Positions 16,537 to 25,347 of a DNA stretch of 30,851 nucleotides are shown in pieces (position 1 is the first letter of the stretch; each line of letters opens with the position of its first letter). Below the pieces are notes generated by a model. It was not told the DNA's origin and did no database searches. It was given only the letters and a program-made list of their open reading frames with translations. The DNA is from JAEUUM01 sp038326165 (GTDB taxonomy: Bacteria; Bacteroidota; Bacteroidia; Chitinophagales; Saprospiraceae), in contig JBBQJT010000043.1 in the NCBI GenBank assembly GCA_038326165.1, positions 1 to 30,851 of the forward strand, written 5' to 3'. The position numbers and the translations under genes were made by a program.

Positions 16537-16553
16537 TTGACTCCGCCATTTTT
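16520..16553. terminator. Strong bidirectional terminator between rlmB and the glycan locus
   Basis: AAAAATGGCG (16520-16529) pairs with CGCCATTTTT (16544-16553), and inside it AGTC and GACT extend the stem across one A/C mismatch to an ATTT loop. The A and T flanks give a T-tract on both strands, so it can end both rlmB (plus) and the last glycosyltransferase of the minus-strand operon. Confidence 0.85.
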
Positions 16554-16572
16554 GCTTTAAAGTTGTTGTTTA

Positions 16573-17871
16573 TCAGATGTCGGAAATGTGCAAATTTGAT
16601 TCCCAAATGTTAATACTTCGAGTCCAACTGAAATCCTTTTCTAAATCTTCACTGAAGGTATATGGACATGCACCTGTGTTTTGCCAATTCTGATACAATT
16701 GTAAGATGAAGGCTTTGGCCAGCTCTGATCTGTTAGCATTAGAAAAGCTGATCACTCCTAGGTTGTATTTGTCAAAAGCCGATTGGAGCTCATCATCTTT
16801 GTAACCACTGATAAAGGAAAGAATGGGTCGGCGTGCTGACAAATACTCAAAAAACTTTCCCGTAAAAACGCCTTTGAACTCAGGATGTGAACTGCTCAGC
16901 ATCAAGTTGATATGACTGCTTTGTTGTATCATCCGTGATTCGAGGTGGCTTAGAAATCCTTCATTGATGCAAACTGTTTCCAATCCATATTGTCGGGCAA
17001 TGTTCATCCATTGGCTTCCATCTTTTCCCGCATAAACGATTTGAAAGTCTCTGACGTCTATTTCTTTATTTTCAATCATTTCTTTGATCAAGGAAAAGAA
17101 ATTTGCAGGGGACCTTTCTTCCTGAAATAGAGATCCGGTATAACTGATTGTAAAATGTTTACAAAGAGCTATCGTTTGAGCCTCCGGGTTGTAAAATATC
17201 CCATTTGGGATGTGGATCATCTTTTGACGGATTTCTTTGCTCAATGTAAATGCAATTCCTTCAGAAAAGGAAGTCACCAAATCTGCCTTTTCAAGCAGTT
17301 TGCGAAGCACCCATGTCTGAAAACGGTAGCCATAATATAATCGATAGACCCGATCAAAGGGTAAATCTCTAAAGTCGGCGGTCCAGTGCAATTGTGGATA
17401 TTTCCGCTTTAATAGCCAAGCAAGGTAGTGATCAGCCATTGGACGGTAGGAAGAATAAATATGGCTAATTTTTCCATTTTCCACTTGTTGTTTTCCGTAT
17501 TGATAGGCATTGTAGATGTATTTCAAGCCACCTTCCCCGAGGATTATATTGAAAGGAAAGGAGTTGATTATTCTGATTGCGGATTTTCTGAACCAGGATT
17601 TCTTTTCGTCTTCAGTGTAATGAAACCCTGATTTTGACAAATATTTTTGCCTGAAACTCCTATAGTCAAAAGCGGGAATTTCAATGATGCTCAAACCACC
17701 AAGAGGTTTTTGAACTTTCTTTTGGATGCTGCTGGTTACAACAGCAACGGAATTCCCTGAAGCATGCATAGCTTCGGCAAGAAAATAATTGCGCCAAACG
17801 GCGATTGAATGGATAGGTGGGTAATAATAAGCGAGAAACAGAATGCCTCGCTTTTTAGGCTCAGGAAGCAT
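16573..17871 (-). CDS. Glycosyltransferase, GT4-like (GT-B fold)
   Basis: The 432-residue protein starts with GILFLAYYYPPIHSIAVWRN, typical of GT4-like enzymes that use nucleotide sugars. The C-terminal Rossmann domain carries HFTISYTGSLFQEERSP, FQIVYAGK and, near the end, FTGKFFEYLSARRPILSF, which holds the donor-binding Glu. No signal peptide or membrane helix is obvious. Its start overlaps the stop of the upstream GT4 gene by 11 bases, making it the last gene of the gmd-fcl-manC-GT4-GT4 operon; a terminator follows. Donor and acceptor sugars cannot be told from the sequence. Confidence 0.85.
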   Translation of the reverse strand: MLPEPKKRGILFLAYYYPPIHSIAVWRNYFLAEAMHASGNSVAVVTSSIQKKVQKPLGGLSIIEIPAFDYRSFRQKYLSKSGFHYTEDEKKSWFRKSAIRIINSFPFNIILGEGGLKYIYNAYQYGKQQVENGKISHIYSSYRPMADHYLAWLLKRKYPQLHWTADFRDLPFDRVYRLYYGYRFQTWVLRKLLEKADLVTSFSEGIAFTLSKEIRQKMIHIPNGIFYNPEAQTIALCKHFTISYTGSLFQEERSPANFFSLIKEMIENKEIDVRDFQIVYAGKDGSQWMNIARQYGLETVCINEGFLSHLESRMIQQSSHINLMLSSSHPEFKGVFTGKFFEYLSARRPILSFISGYKDDELQSAFDKYNLGVISFSNANRSELAKAFILQLYQNWQNTGACPYTFSEDLEKDFSWTRSINIWESNLHISDI

Positions 17872-19045
17872 CCTTTAAAACCTCAATAACAGTTGCAACG
17901 ATTTCTTCTGCTATTTTACGATCATTAAACGTTCTCTCAACTTTGGATCGACCTGCTTGCCCCATAATGTGACGTTCAGTATAGCTGGTATGATGAGCTT
18001 CTAACATGCATCTGGCAAGATCATCGGCATCTTTAGGCTTGCACAACCAACCATTTACGCCATTATCGACGGTAGCGCGACAACCTGGCACATCAGTTAC
18101 AATAACAGGCCGACCCATTGACATGGCTTCCATAACCGACTTAGGAAGTCCTTCGCGGTAGGATGGCAAAACGATAAAGTCGGCATTTTTGATAAAAGGG
18201 TAAACATTTTCAGTATGACCCAAATACTTGATGTTCCCCTCGGAAGTCCAGGAGGCAAGTTCTAAGTCCGTAATATGAGAAGGATTTTCTTTATCCAATG
18301 GACCAAGCAAGCAAAAATCTGCATTTATGCCCTTTCGTTTGAGGGCTTTTGCTGCGGCAACATATTCCCGAATACCTTTGTCATAGAGCAATCTACCAAT
18401 GAATAGGAATATGGTTTTGTCACGATTTTTTTGAATGGGTTGAACATCAAACTCTGACAAGTTGATACCCGGTCCGGCAATCAATTTGGTTTTGCTTATA
18501 TCAAGTACTTTAGAATTGGTTAGTGCATTGAGGTCATCAATATTTTCAAAGAGGACCTTTTTGGTTAAGCGGAAAGACAATTTATAAAACCAACTAACCA
18601 AAGGTTTGATCCAAGTATCATTGATATAACTGTATCCAAGCCCAGTAACAACACACAAGGTGGGAACACCGGCAAGGTATCCAGCCATAGAGCCGTAAAT
18701 ATTGGGTTTTATGGTGTATTGAAGGACACAATTTAATTTGCAATCTTTGAAATGGCCATTCAATTCCATCAACAAGGCCAGATCTCTGAATGGATTAATT
18801 CCTCTTCTTTTCAAGCGAAACAAGGGGATAAAGTGAACTCCTTGAAGGCTATTAAATCTGCCAACATGCTCATCTACAGGTGCAAAAACATACAGTTCGG
18901 CGCCCTGATTGATCAACTCTCGAACTACATTCATTCTAAAATTAGAAATATTCCAAGCCATGTTGGATACGATGCCTATTCGCATTCCCTCCATTGTGCT
19001 AGGTCTATTGGCTTTTGGTTCTTTATGTTGATCGCGGGTTATCAC
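17861..19045 (-). CDS. Family 4 glycosyltransferase
   Basis: Full GT4 signature: MRIGIVSNMAWNISNFR at the N terminus (residues 21-37), TIFLFIGRLLYDKGIREYVAAA in the middle, and PSYREGLPKSVMEAMSMGRPVI with the E-x7-E motif near the C terminus. The N-terminal half (LQYTIKPNIYGSMAGYLAGVP, VVTGLGYSY) resembles PglA-type enzymes and lipid-linked sugar transferases. The GTG start at 19045 overlaps the manC stop in a GTGA junction; an internal Met at residue 18 or 21 is equally plausible because the first 17 residues are not family-like. It likely adds a sugar, perhaps fucose or mannose given its neighbours, to a lipid-linked oligosaccharide. Confidence 0.9.
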   Translation of the reverse strand: MITRDQHKEPKANRPSTMEGMRIGIVSNMAWNISNFRMNVVRELINQGAELYVFAPVDEHVGRFNSLQGVHFIPLFRLKRRGINPFRDLALLMELNGHFKDCKLNCVLQYTIKPNIYGSMAGYLAGVPTLCVVTGLGYSYINDTWIKPLVSWFYKLSFRLTKKVLFENIDDLNALTNSKVLDISKTKLIAGPGINLSEFDVQPIQKNRDKTIFLFIGRLLYDKGIREYVAAAKALKRKGINADFCLLGPLDKENPSHITDLELASWTSEGNIKYLGHTENVYPFIKNADFIVLPSYREGLPKSVMEAMSMGRPVIVTDVPGCRATVDNGVNGWLCKPKDADDLARCMLEAHHTSYTERHIMGQAGRSKVERTFNDRKIAEEIVATVIEVLKDAS

Positions 19046-20124
19046 AAATATTTGTTGCCGTGTTGTTCTGCCAAATAATTGGTGAGTTGTTTGATTTCTT
19101 GTTCTTTATCTTTTGGCCATATCAATAGTGCATCATTGGTATCAACTATTACAAAATCATGAAGGCCATTGATTACAACTATTTTATGTTCATCCTCAAC
19201 ATGCACCACATTGCCTGAGGCGTCTTGGATTTTTACCAAACCACTCAGGATTGCGTTTCTTGCAGGGTCATGTGCAGCTTCTGAGTGAACAGAGCTCCAT
19301 GTGCCGAGATCAGACCATCCAATATCTGCAGGACAGGTAAATACATCGGGAGATTTTTCAAGAATGGCAAAGTCGATTGAAATACTTTCGGCTTCATGGT
19401 AATGATTAAGCATAAATTGATTCTCAGAGTCAGTCCCATAATGAGGGATTCCTCGTTCGAATATTTGATACATTGCTGGCATCAAATGCATGAAAGCACG
19501 CAATATGGAGGAAGTTTTCCAGACAAAAATTCCAGCATTCCAGACATGATCACCGCTCTGGAGCAATAATTCTGCCGTTGGCAAATCTGGTTTTTCTGTG
19601 AAACGTTTTACTTTGGCAATGCTGCCATTGTTGGTGGTATCGTATTGGATGTAGCCATATCCTGTATCGGGCCTGGTAGGCTGGATACCCAGAGTAATTA
19701 ATGCATTGGGAGTATTTGCTGCCTCGATACAATCCTCCAATTTGCTTAAAAACTCAGCTTGTTTGAGGATCAAATGGTCGGAAGGAACAATGATTAACGT
19801 TGCATCAGGCGATATTTTGTTGATCTTAAATGCCACATAAGCAAGACAAGGAGCAGTGTTTCTGCGTGCTGGTTCTGTAAGGATATTTTCAGTAGGAATG
19901 TTGGGCAATTGTTCCTCAACCAGAAGGGAATAATCTTTGTGTGTCAGCACAAAAATTTGACTTGGTGGGACCCAGGAATCAAAACGATGGAAAGTATTTT
20001 GAAGCAGGGATTTGCCGGTGCCCAAAATATCTAAGAACTGTTTGGGATACTTTTCTCTGCTGGAAGGCCAAAACCTACTGCCTACGCCTCCAGCCATTAT
20101 GATAACAAATACGTCCTTTTTCAT
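19042..20124 (-). CDS. manC: Mannose-1-phosphate guanylyltransferase
   Basis: The product forms GDP-mannose from GTP and mannose-1-phosphate. The N terminus MKKDVFVIIMAGGVGSRFWP and SSREKYPKQFLDI (to residue 33) form the nucleotide-binding signature. Further markers are VPSDHLI and RFTEKPD. At 360 residues it lacks the phosphomannose isomerase domain of longer ManC/AlgA proteins. The start is ATG 20124, which makes an ATGA overlap with the fcl stop; a longer frame to 20196 exists but adds non-homologous residues. GDP-mannose from this enzyme feeds Gmd, encoded two genes upstream. Confidence 0.93.
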   Translation of the reverse strand: MKKDVFVIIMAGGVGSRFWPSSREKYPKQFLDILGTGKSLLQNTFHRFDSWVPPSQIFVLTHKDYSLLVEEQLPNIPTENILTEPARRNTAPCLAYVAFKINKISPDATLIIVPSDHLILKQAEFLSKLEDCIEAANTPNALITLGIQPTRPDTGYGYIQYDTTNNGSIAKVKRFTEKPDLPTAELLLQSGDHVWNAGIFVWKTSSILRAFMHLMPAMYQIFERGIPHYGTDSENQFMLNHYHEAESISIDFAILEKSPDVFTCPADIGWSDLGTWSSVHSEAAHDPARNAILSGLVKIQDASGNVVHVEDEHKIVVINGLHDFVIVDTNDALLIWPKDKEQEIKQLTNYLAEQHGNKYL

Positions 20125-21056
20125 ACTTCCCAGATTTTTTTCATATCGGTATAAACAGAACGAATTCCTTGTTCTAATGTTATCTTGGAGGTCCAACCCA
20201 ATGCATTTAATTTGGAACTATCCATCAGTTTACGGGGTGATCCATCAGGTTTGTTGCTGTCGAGTTCAATCTTGCCTTTGTAACCGACAATTGATGCAAT
20301 AAGCAATGCCAAATCGCCAATGCTTATTTCGTCTCCTGATCCAGCATTTAGAAATTGTTTCCCATTGTATTCCTTCATCAGAAAAACACAAGCATCAGCC
20401 AAATCATCAACATGCATAAACTCACGCAGGGGTTTTCCACTGCCCCAAATGATCATTTCGGGATCGTTGTTTTTTACTGCGCGATGCATTTTGAGCAGCA
20501 GGGCAGGAAGTACATGTGAATTTTGTAGATCATAATTGTCATTCGGGCCATAGAGGTTGGTAGGCATGACCGATATAAAATTACAATCATATTGATCCCT
20601 GTAAGCTTCACACATTTTGATACCAGCTATTTTGGCAATGGCATAGGGTTCATTGGTAGGCTCAAGTAAGCCTGTAAGCAAGGCATCCTCATTCATTGGT
20701 TGAGTTGCCATTTTAGGATAAATACATGATGAGCCTAGAAACATTAGCTTTTTGACGTGAAATTTTCTGGAAGTTTCTATCACATTGCATTGAAGTGTGA
20801 TATTGTCGTACAGAAATTCTCCTCGGTAGGTGTTGTTTGCAAGAATACCGCCTACTTTGGCTGCTGCAAGAAAGACAAATTCTGGATTGTTGACTTGAAA
20901 GAAATCGTGAACTGCTGCTTGATTGCGCAAGTCTAGTTCTGCAGAAGTTTTGGTTATGATATTTTTATAACCTTCCTTTTCAAGTTTGCGAACGATTGCA
21001 GAACCTACCATACCACGGTGCCCGGCAACATAAATTTTACTATCAGGTGTTATCAC
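20121..21056 (-). CDS. fcl: GDP-L-fucose synthase
   Basis: This is the NADPH-dependent epimerase-reductase that turns GDP-4-keto-6-deoxymannose into GDP-L-fucose. The extended SDR markers are KIYVAGHRGMVGSA (7-20) for the cofactor, GSSCIYP (108-114), and the catalytic Tyr138/Lys142 in NEPYAIAKIAG. SVMPTNLYGPNDNYD is also family-typical. Length (311) is normal. The start is GTG at 21056, in a GTGA overlap with the gmd stop; the next gene manC overlaps by four bases too. The symbol wcaG is also used. Confidence 0.96.
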   Translation of the reverse strand: MITPDSKIYVAGHRGMVGSAIVRKLEKEGYKNIITKTSAELDLRNQAAVHDFFQVNNPEFVFLAAAKVGGILANNTYRGEFLYDNITLQCNVIETSRKFHVKKLMFLGSSCIYPKMATQPMNEDALLTGLLEPTNEPYAIAKIAGIKMCEAYRDQYDCNFISVMPTNLYGPNDNYDLQNSHVLPALLLKMHRAVKNNDPEMIIWGSGKPLREFMHVDDLADACVFLMKEYNGKQFLNAGSGDEISIGDLALLIASIVGYKGKIELDSNKPDGSPRKLMDSSKLNALGWTSKITLEQGIRSVYTDMKKIWEV

Positions 21057-22165
21057 TCGAATTCATTTTTGACCTCAAATCCTGCGTCTCGGAGGAATTT
21101 GTCGCGTTTGTAAATTAGGATATCACTTTTCACCATTTCTTTCACCAATTCTGCCAAGGAATATTTTGGGGTCCATCCCAATACTTTATTGGCTTTGGCA
21201 GGATTTCCAATCAGTAACTCTACCTCAGTAGGTCGGAAATACCTTGGATCAACTTCTAGGATCGTCGTGCCTATTGCAACTTGAAATTCAGGATTGTTAC
21301 AAGCAGTTACACTAGCAGTTTCCTCACTTCCTGAGCCATGAAATGCCAGTTCGACACCTATTTCATGAAAAGCCATTTTAATAAAATCACGAACTGTAGT
21401 AGTAATGCCGGTAGCAATAACGAAATCCTCAGGAGTATCTACTTGAAGCATCTTCCACATAGCTTCGACATAGTCTTTGGCATGTCCCCAGTCGCGTTGT
21501 GCATCAAGATTGCCCAGATACAATTTATCCTGAAGTCCCAGTCCTATTCTGGCTACTGCTCTGGTTATTTTGCGGGTTACAAAGGTTTCACCGCGCAAGG
21601 GACTTTCATGATTGAACAAGATTCCGTTGCAAGCAAACATATTGTATGCTTCACGGTAATTGACCGTTATCCAATATGCATAAAGTTTGGCTACCGCATA
21701 GGGTGACCGCGGATAAAATGGAGTGGTCTCTGATTGAGGCACTTCCTGCACCAAACCGTAAAGCTCAGAGGTAGAAGCCTGATAAAATCTGGTCTTTTTA
21801 TCAAGTCCCAATAAACGAATGGCTTCCAAAATCCTCAAGGCACCAACAGCGTCGGCATTGGCGGTATATTCTGGAGTTTCAAAACTAACCATCACGTGGG
21901 ATTGTGCGCCCAAATTGTAAATTTCATCCGGTTGCACTTGTTGTATGATGCGGATGATATTGGTAGAGTCAGTCAGATCCCCATAATGCAATATAAAATG
22001 TCTGTTATTGACATGTGGATCTTCGTAAATGTGGTCAATTCTGCCAGTGTTGAAGAGCGAACTCCTCCTTTTTATGCCGTGGACCTCGTAGCCTTTTGAT
22101 AGCAGTAATTCTGCTAAGTAAGCTCCATCTTGTCCGGTTATTCCTGTTATCAGTGCTTTTTTCAT
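21053..22165 (-). CDS. gmd: GDP-mannose 4,6-dehydratase
   Basis: Gmd converts GDP-D-mannose to GDP-4-keto-6-deoxy-D-mannose, the precursor of GDP-L-fucose and related deoxyhexoses. The SDR features are ALITGITGQDGAYLAE (4-19), the RR(S)SxFNTxRIDH stretch (33-45), QASTSELYG (129-137) and Tyr156/Lys160 in SPYAVAK, followed by FNHESPLRGETFVTRKI. Length (370) is standard. It is the first gene of the five-gene overlapping operon, and a perfect -7 box TACTTTTG stands 30 bp ahead of its ATG. Confidence 0.97.
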   Translation of the reverse strand: MKKALITGITGQDGAYLAELLLSKGYEVHGIKRRSSLFNTGRIDHIYEDPHVNNRHFILHYGDLTDSTNIIRIIQQVQPDEIYNLGAQSHVMVSFETPEYTANADAVGALRILEAIRLLGLDKKTRFYQASTSELYGLVQEVPQSETTPFYPRSPYAVAKLYAYWITVNYREAYNMFACNGILFNHESPLRGETFVTRKITRAVARIGLGLQDKLYLGNLDAQRDWGHAKDYVEAMWKMLQVDTPEDFVIATGITTTVRDFIKMAFHEIGVELAFHGSGSEETASVTACNNPEFQVAIGTTILEVDPRYFRPTEVELLIGNPAKANKVLGWTPKYSLAELVKEMVKSDILIYKRDKFLRDAGFEVKNEFE

Positions 22166-22194
22166 GAAAATTCTTCGTATCGATTTAAAGGATG

Positions 22195-22202
22195 CAAAAG
22201 TA
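22195..22202 (-). promoter_or_regulatory. Bacteroidota -7 box TACTTTTG ahead of gmd
   Basis: The minus strand reads TACTTTTGCA, a full match to TAnnTTTG, placed so that transcription would begin roughly 20-25 bases before the gmd ATG. No matching -33 TTTG is obvious. The box lies at the 3' end of hemJ, indicating that gmd and the four genes after it can be transcribed apart from the genes upstream. Confidence 0.6.
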
Positions 22203-22208
22203 ATGAAA

Positions 22209-22760
22209 CTATAGTTCTGGATTTTTTATTCTTGCTTTTTTGTAGGCATAGGCACCTCTGAGAATAAGCCCAGTAAATAGAGCCAAAGCCAGTGCAAAAT
22301 AAAGATAATTCATACCTTGACGGTAAACAGCAAGTGCGCTGATAGAAACCAAAAACAAGGTTGGTATTTCATTCATTAATCTTAATCGGAAGGGATCAAC
22401 CATTTCTATATTGGAAGTCAAACGCTTCGCAAAATGGTTTCCATATACATGAAATACGGTCAACAAGACCAACAAGCTCAACTTCAAATGCATCCATCCT
22501 TCCTGCATATAGCTTGGATTGGCAATGAGAATTAGGATGCCAGCAGTCCAGGTGATCATCATTGCAGGATTGCAGATAATCTTGTACACTCGAGTCTGCA
22601 TGAGTGCGTAGGCCCGGGACAGAATGCTTTTGTCGGGTTCTGCCAACAACTGCGCTTCAGCATAATAGACAAACATACGCCACAAATAAAACAGGCCGGC
22701 AAACCACGAAACAAAGCCGATAACATGGATGGTTTTAAACAATTGGATATAGTTGATCAT
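22209..22760 (-). CDS. hemJ: Protoporphyrinogen IX oxidase HemJ-type membrane protein
   Basis: HemJ oxidises protoporphyrinogen IX to protoporphyrin IX in haem synthesis, in the cytoplasmic membrane. The 183-residue protein has four to five hydrophobic helices. The conserved His is His12 in the first helix (IHVIGFVSWFAGLFYLWRMFVY), and the W-x-x-x-K type motif is present as GWMHLKLSLL with Lys93; FRLRLMNEIPT is another family marker. It starts five bases after the GT2 stop and ends just before the gmd promoter. A haem gene inside a glycan cluster is probably a matter of cotranscription and not of shared function. Confidence 0.85.
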   Translation of the reverse strand: MINYIQLFKTIHVIGFVSWFAGLFYLWRMFVYYAEAQLLAEPDKSILSRAYALMQTRVYKIICNPAMMITWTAGILILIANPSYMQEGWMHLKLSLLVLLTVFHVYGNHFAKRLTSNIEMVDPFRLRLMNEIPTLFLVSISALAVYRQGMNYLYFALALALFTGLILRGAYAYKKARIKNPEL

Positions 22761-22764
22761 AGTA

Positions 22765-23508
22765 TCAAGAAAAGAATTGTCCCAGTTTGCGCAGGGGTTT
22801 TAATAATAAGGTTAATGGGTTGGGCGTTAAGCCATTCATTGTCCAAGCTTTTCTATCTTCCATATTGGCCTTCAGTCTATTAGCAATTGATGCATTGCTT
22901 TGACCTCCAGTGCGCATGTGTACAATGACCTCACGAAGGTAAGTCGTGCTGATTTCTTCTTTGTACAATAAACGCAACATTAGCTCATAATCAGCGGATA
23001 TTTTTAAATCAGTTCGGAAACTTCCAAATCGATCATAAACCGACTTTTTGACAAAGAAAGTAGGGTGTGGAGGCATCCAACCAAATAAGAACTTGGACCG
23101 TTTGAAGGACTTGGCATACCATCGACGAACTATCTTGCTTGGTTCAAATTCATCAACATAATACAAATTGGCGAAGAGGGAATCAGCCTTCGTGTTCTTT
23201 AACTGCTTGGCAACCTTAAATAAAACTTCGGAGTGGGCGTAAAAATCATCCGAATTAAGAATACCAATTACATCACCAGTTGCCATTGCTATTCCTTTAT
23301 TCATGGCATCATAGATTCCATTGTCTTTTTCAGATATTAAAATGGCTTCAGGAGTCAAATCTTGCACCAGTTGAACGGTATTGTCTTTGGAGTTGCCATC
23401 TATTACGATCACTTCAAGTGGAAAGTACTCTTGTTCCATAATACTGCGCAAGGTATCCATTATGGTTTTTGCACTATTGTAGGTCGGAACTATGATTGAA
23501 AATTTCAT
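22765..23508 (-). CDS. Family 2 glycosyltransferase (WcaE-like)
   Basis: GT-A fold glycosyltransferase of 247 residues. The N terminus FSIIVPTYNSAKTIMDTLRSI and VIVIDGNSKDNT form the nucleotide-binding part; EKDNGIYDAMNKGIAMATGD and the metal-binding NSDD follow. KISADYELMLRLLY in the second half is the acceptor-side motif. The short form without membrane helices resembles WcaE-type enzymes of exopolysaccharide loci, which often add fucose or other sugars. It lies between the carbamoyltransferase and hemJ genes in the same direction. Confidence 0.9.
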   Translation of the reverse strand: MKFSIIVPTYNSAKTIMDTLRSIMEQEYFPLEVIVIDGNSKDNTVQLVQDLTPEAILISEKDNGIYDAMNKGIAMATGDVIGILNSDDFYAHSEVLFKVAKQLKNTKADSLFANLYYVDEFEPSKIVRRWYAKSFKRSKFLFGWMPPHPTFFVKKSVYDRFGSFRTDLKISADYELMLRLLYKEEISTTYLREVIVHMRTGGQSNASIANRLKANMEDRKAWTMNGLTPNPLTLLLKPLRKLGQFFS

Positions 23509-23542
23509 TTTAGGTTTAAAGCGTTTCTTATTTCATGAAATA

Positions 23543-25273
23543 TCATCGTGTTATCACACAATTTTCTAGAACCAACATATCCATCTGTGTCCTTAAAAAG
23601 CATTCCAAAGCATGTTCAGGACTATTGACGATCGGTTCATTCTCATTGAAGGAAGTATTGACCAGAATGGGAACGCCTGATTTTTTGCGAAAAGCATCAA
23701 TCAGATCATAATATCTTGGTGATATGGTACGATCAACAGACTGCAACCTTCCAGAGCCGTCTACATGCGTGACAGCCGGTATTTTGGATTGCATTTCCTT
23801 TTTAATGGGGAACACTTTTTCCATAAAAGGGACCACATCGTTTACTTCAAAATATTCATCTACATATTCCTTCAAAATTGAGGGAGCAAAAGGTCGGAAG
23901 CTTTCACGTCGTTTGATTTTAAGATTCAAAATTTCTTTGACATCGTTTCTGCGTGGGTCAGCTAAAATCGAACGGCCGCCCAAGGCGCGCGGACCAAATT
24001 CAGCTCTACCACTAAACCAACCCACCACTCCAGCATTGATCAACTGATCACTTACTACATCATAAAGCTCTACATCTGGTAATTTGCGGTACTCAATATT
24101 TCGACTTTTGAGATATGCTTCTATTTCATCATTCGAAAAACGGCTGCCAGTATAAGCGCTCCAAATAGCTGGCTGTCGCGGATTTTTGAGAACTTGGTTG
24201 TTGACATATAGCGCAGCCCCCATTGAGATTCCGGCATCGTGACCAGCACTCGGGATATAAACATGTTCGAAAGAAGTATTGAGGGTTATTTTCCCATTTG
24301 CGACAGAATTTTGAGCAACACCTCCAGCGATACAAACGTTTTTTTGTCCCGTTTTTTTATAGAGACCCTCCAAGACATGAAAGATCAAAAGTTCAGTAAC
24401 GCGTTGAACTGAGGCTGCAAGATCTTTATGGTATTGGGTCAATTCATCTTCTTTTTTTCTGGTCGGTCCAAAGAGAGCTACCATTTTATCAGAAAAAAGT
24501 CTGGCCACATTGGGGATATGGTCATCGCCATAACTGACAACGCCACTTTTGGTAGCATTGAAATAACTGAGATCCAATCTGAACAAGCCATCTTCTGTGA
24601 ATTTGATGACGTTCTTGACTTTTTCTACATACTTCGCTTCACCATAAGGGGCTAAACCCATCACCTTGTATTCATCACCATAGTGTGGAAAACCCAGAAA
24701 CTGTGTCATGGCGGAATAAAATATCCCTACAGAGTGAGGGAAGTCCACCGATTCTAATACTTCAAATTTATTGCCTTTGCCAATCCCTAGCATGGTCGTA
24801 CTGAAATCCCCAGATCCATCTATCGAGAGCAAAGCTGCCTCATCAAACGGAGAGGCAAAAAACGCAGATGCTAGATGTGCCCGATGGTGTTCTACCTGAT
24901 GAATTTTGGACTTGAGTTGCTCGGTATCTACTGATGGGAACAGTTTTTTAAACTCTAGTTCTAGCGAAGCTACTTTCTTTGCATTACTCAATCGATCCAT
25001 CACGGTGGATAAACCTATAGAAGGATGAGTAAGTGCAAACATCACCTTTTTCCAGTATTTGGCTTTGGGGTCTCGCCCTATCGCTATGTGATCTACCTGA
25101 TCTATGGTAATCCCCGCCTCTCTCAAACAAAAACTGATTGCCTCTGACGGGAATCCAGCCCAATGCTTCACCCTTCTGAATCTCTCTTCCTCTGTCGCTG
25201 CTATCATGATGCCGTCCTTAAAAATAGCTGCGGACGAGTCTGCGTGATAAGCGTTAATTCCTAATATATACAT
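23543..25273 (-). CDS. Carbamoyltransferase of the NodU/TobZ/CmcH family
   Basis: Full-length two-domain enzyme (576 residues). The N-terminal ASKHA/Kae1-like domain has GINAYHADSSAAIFKDG (5-21), ATEEERFRRVKH, VEHHRAHLASAFFASPF and CIAGGVAQNSVANGK. The C-terminal domain contains GWFSGRAEFGPRALGGRSIL, ESFRPFAPSIL and ILVNTSFNENEPIV. The family makes carbamoyl-adenylate from carbamoyl phosphate and ATP and moves the carbamoyl group to a hydroxyl, usually on a sugar. Beside fucose and glycosyltransferase genes it most likely decorates the glycan. The acceptor is inferred from context only. Confidence 0.92.
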   Translation of the reverse strand: MYILGINAYHADSSAAIFKDGIMIAATEEERFRRVKHWAGFPSEAISFCLREAGITIDQVDHIAIGRDPKAKYWKKVMFALTHPSIGLSTVMDRLSNAKKVASLELEFKKLFPSVDTEQLKSKIHQVEHHRAHLASAFFASPFDEAALLSIDGSGDFSTTMLGIGKGNKFEVLESVDFPHSVGIFYSAMTQFLGFPHYGDEYKVMGLAPYGEAKYVEKVKNVIKFTEDGLFRLDLSYFNATKSGVVSYGDDHIPNVARLFSDKMVALFGPTRKKEDELTQYHKDLAASVQRVTELLIFHVLEGLYKKTGQKNVCIAGGVAQNSVANGKITLNTSFEHVYIPSAGHDAGISMGAALYVNNQVLKNPRQPAIWSAYTGSRFSNDEIEAYLKSRNIEYRKLPDVELYDVVSDQLINAGVVGWFSGRAEFGPRALGGRSILADPRRNDVKEILNLKIKRRESFRPFAPSILKEYVDEYFEVNDVVPFMEKVFPIKKEMQSKIPAVTHVDGSGRLQSVDRTISPRYYDLIDAFRKKSGVPILVNTSFNENEPIVNSPEHALECFLRTQMDMLVLENCVITR

Positions 25274-25320
25274 GTATTAATCTGATGAATTATCAATTTT
25301 TATTTAAGGCAAATCAAATC

Positions 25321-25328
25321 CAAAACTA
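25321..25328 (-). promoter_or_regulatory. Possible -7 box TAGTTTTG ahead of the carbamoyltransferase gene
   Basis: The minus strand reads TAGTTTTG, a full match to TAnnTTTG, 48 bp before the start codon. The next TTTG upstream (25339-25342) is only 10 bp away, too close for a normal -33 element, so support is modest. Confidence 0.35.
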
Positions 25329-25347
25329 CAACTTCTCTCAAACTTCA

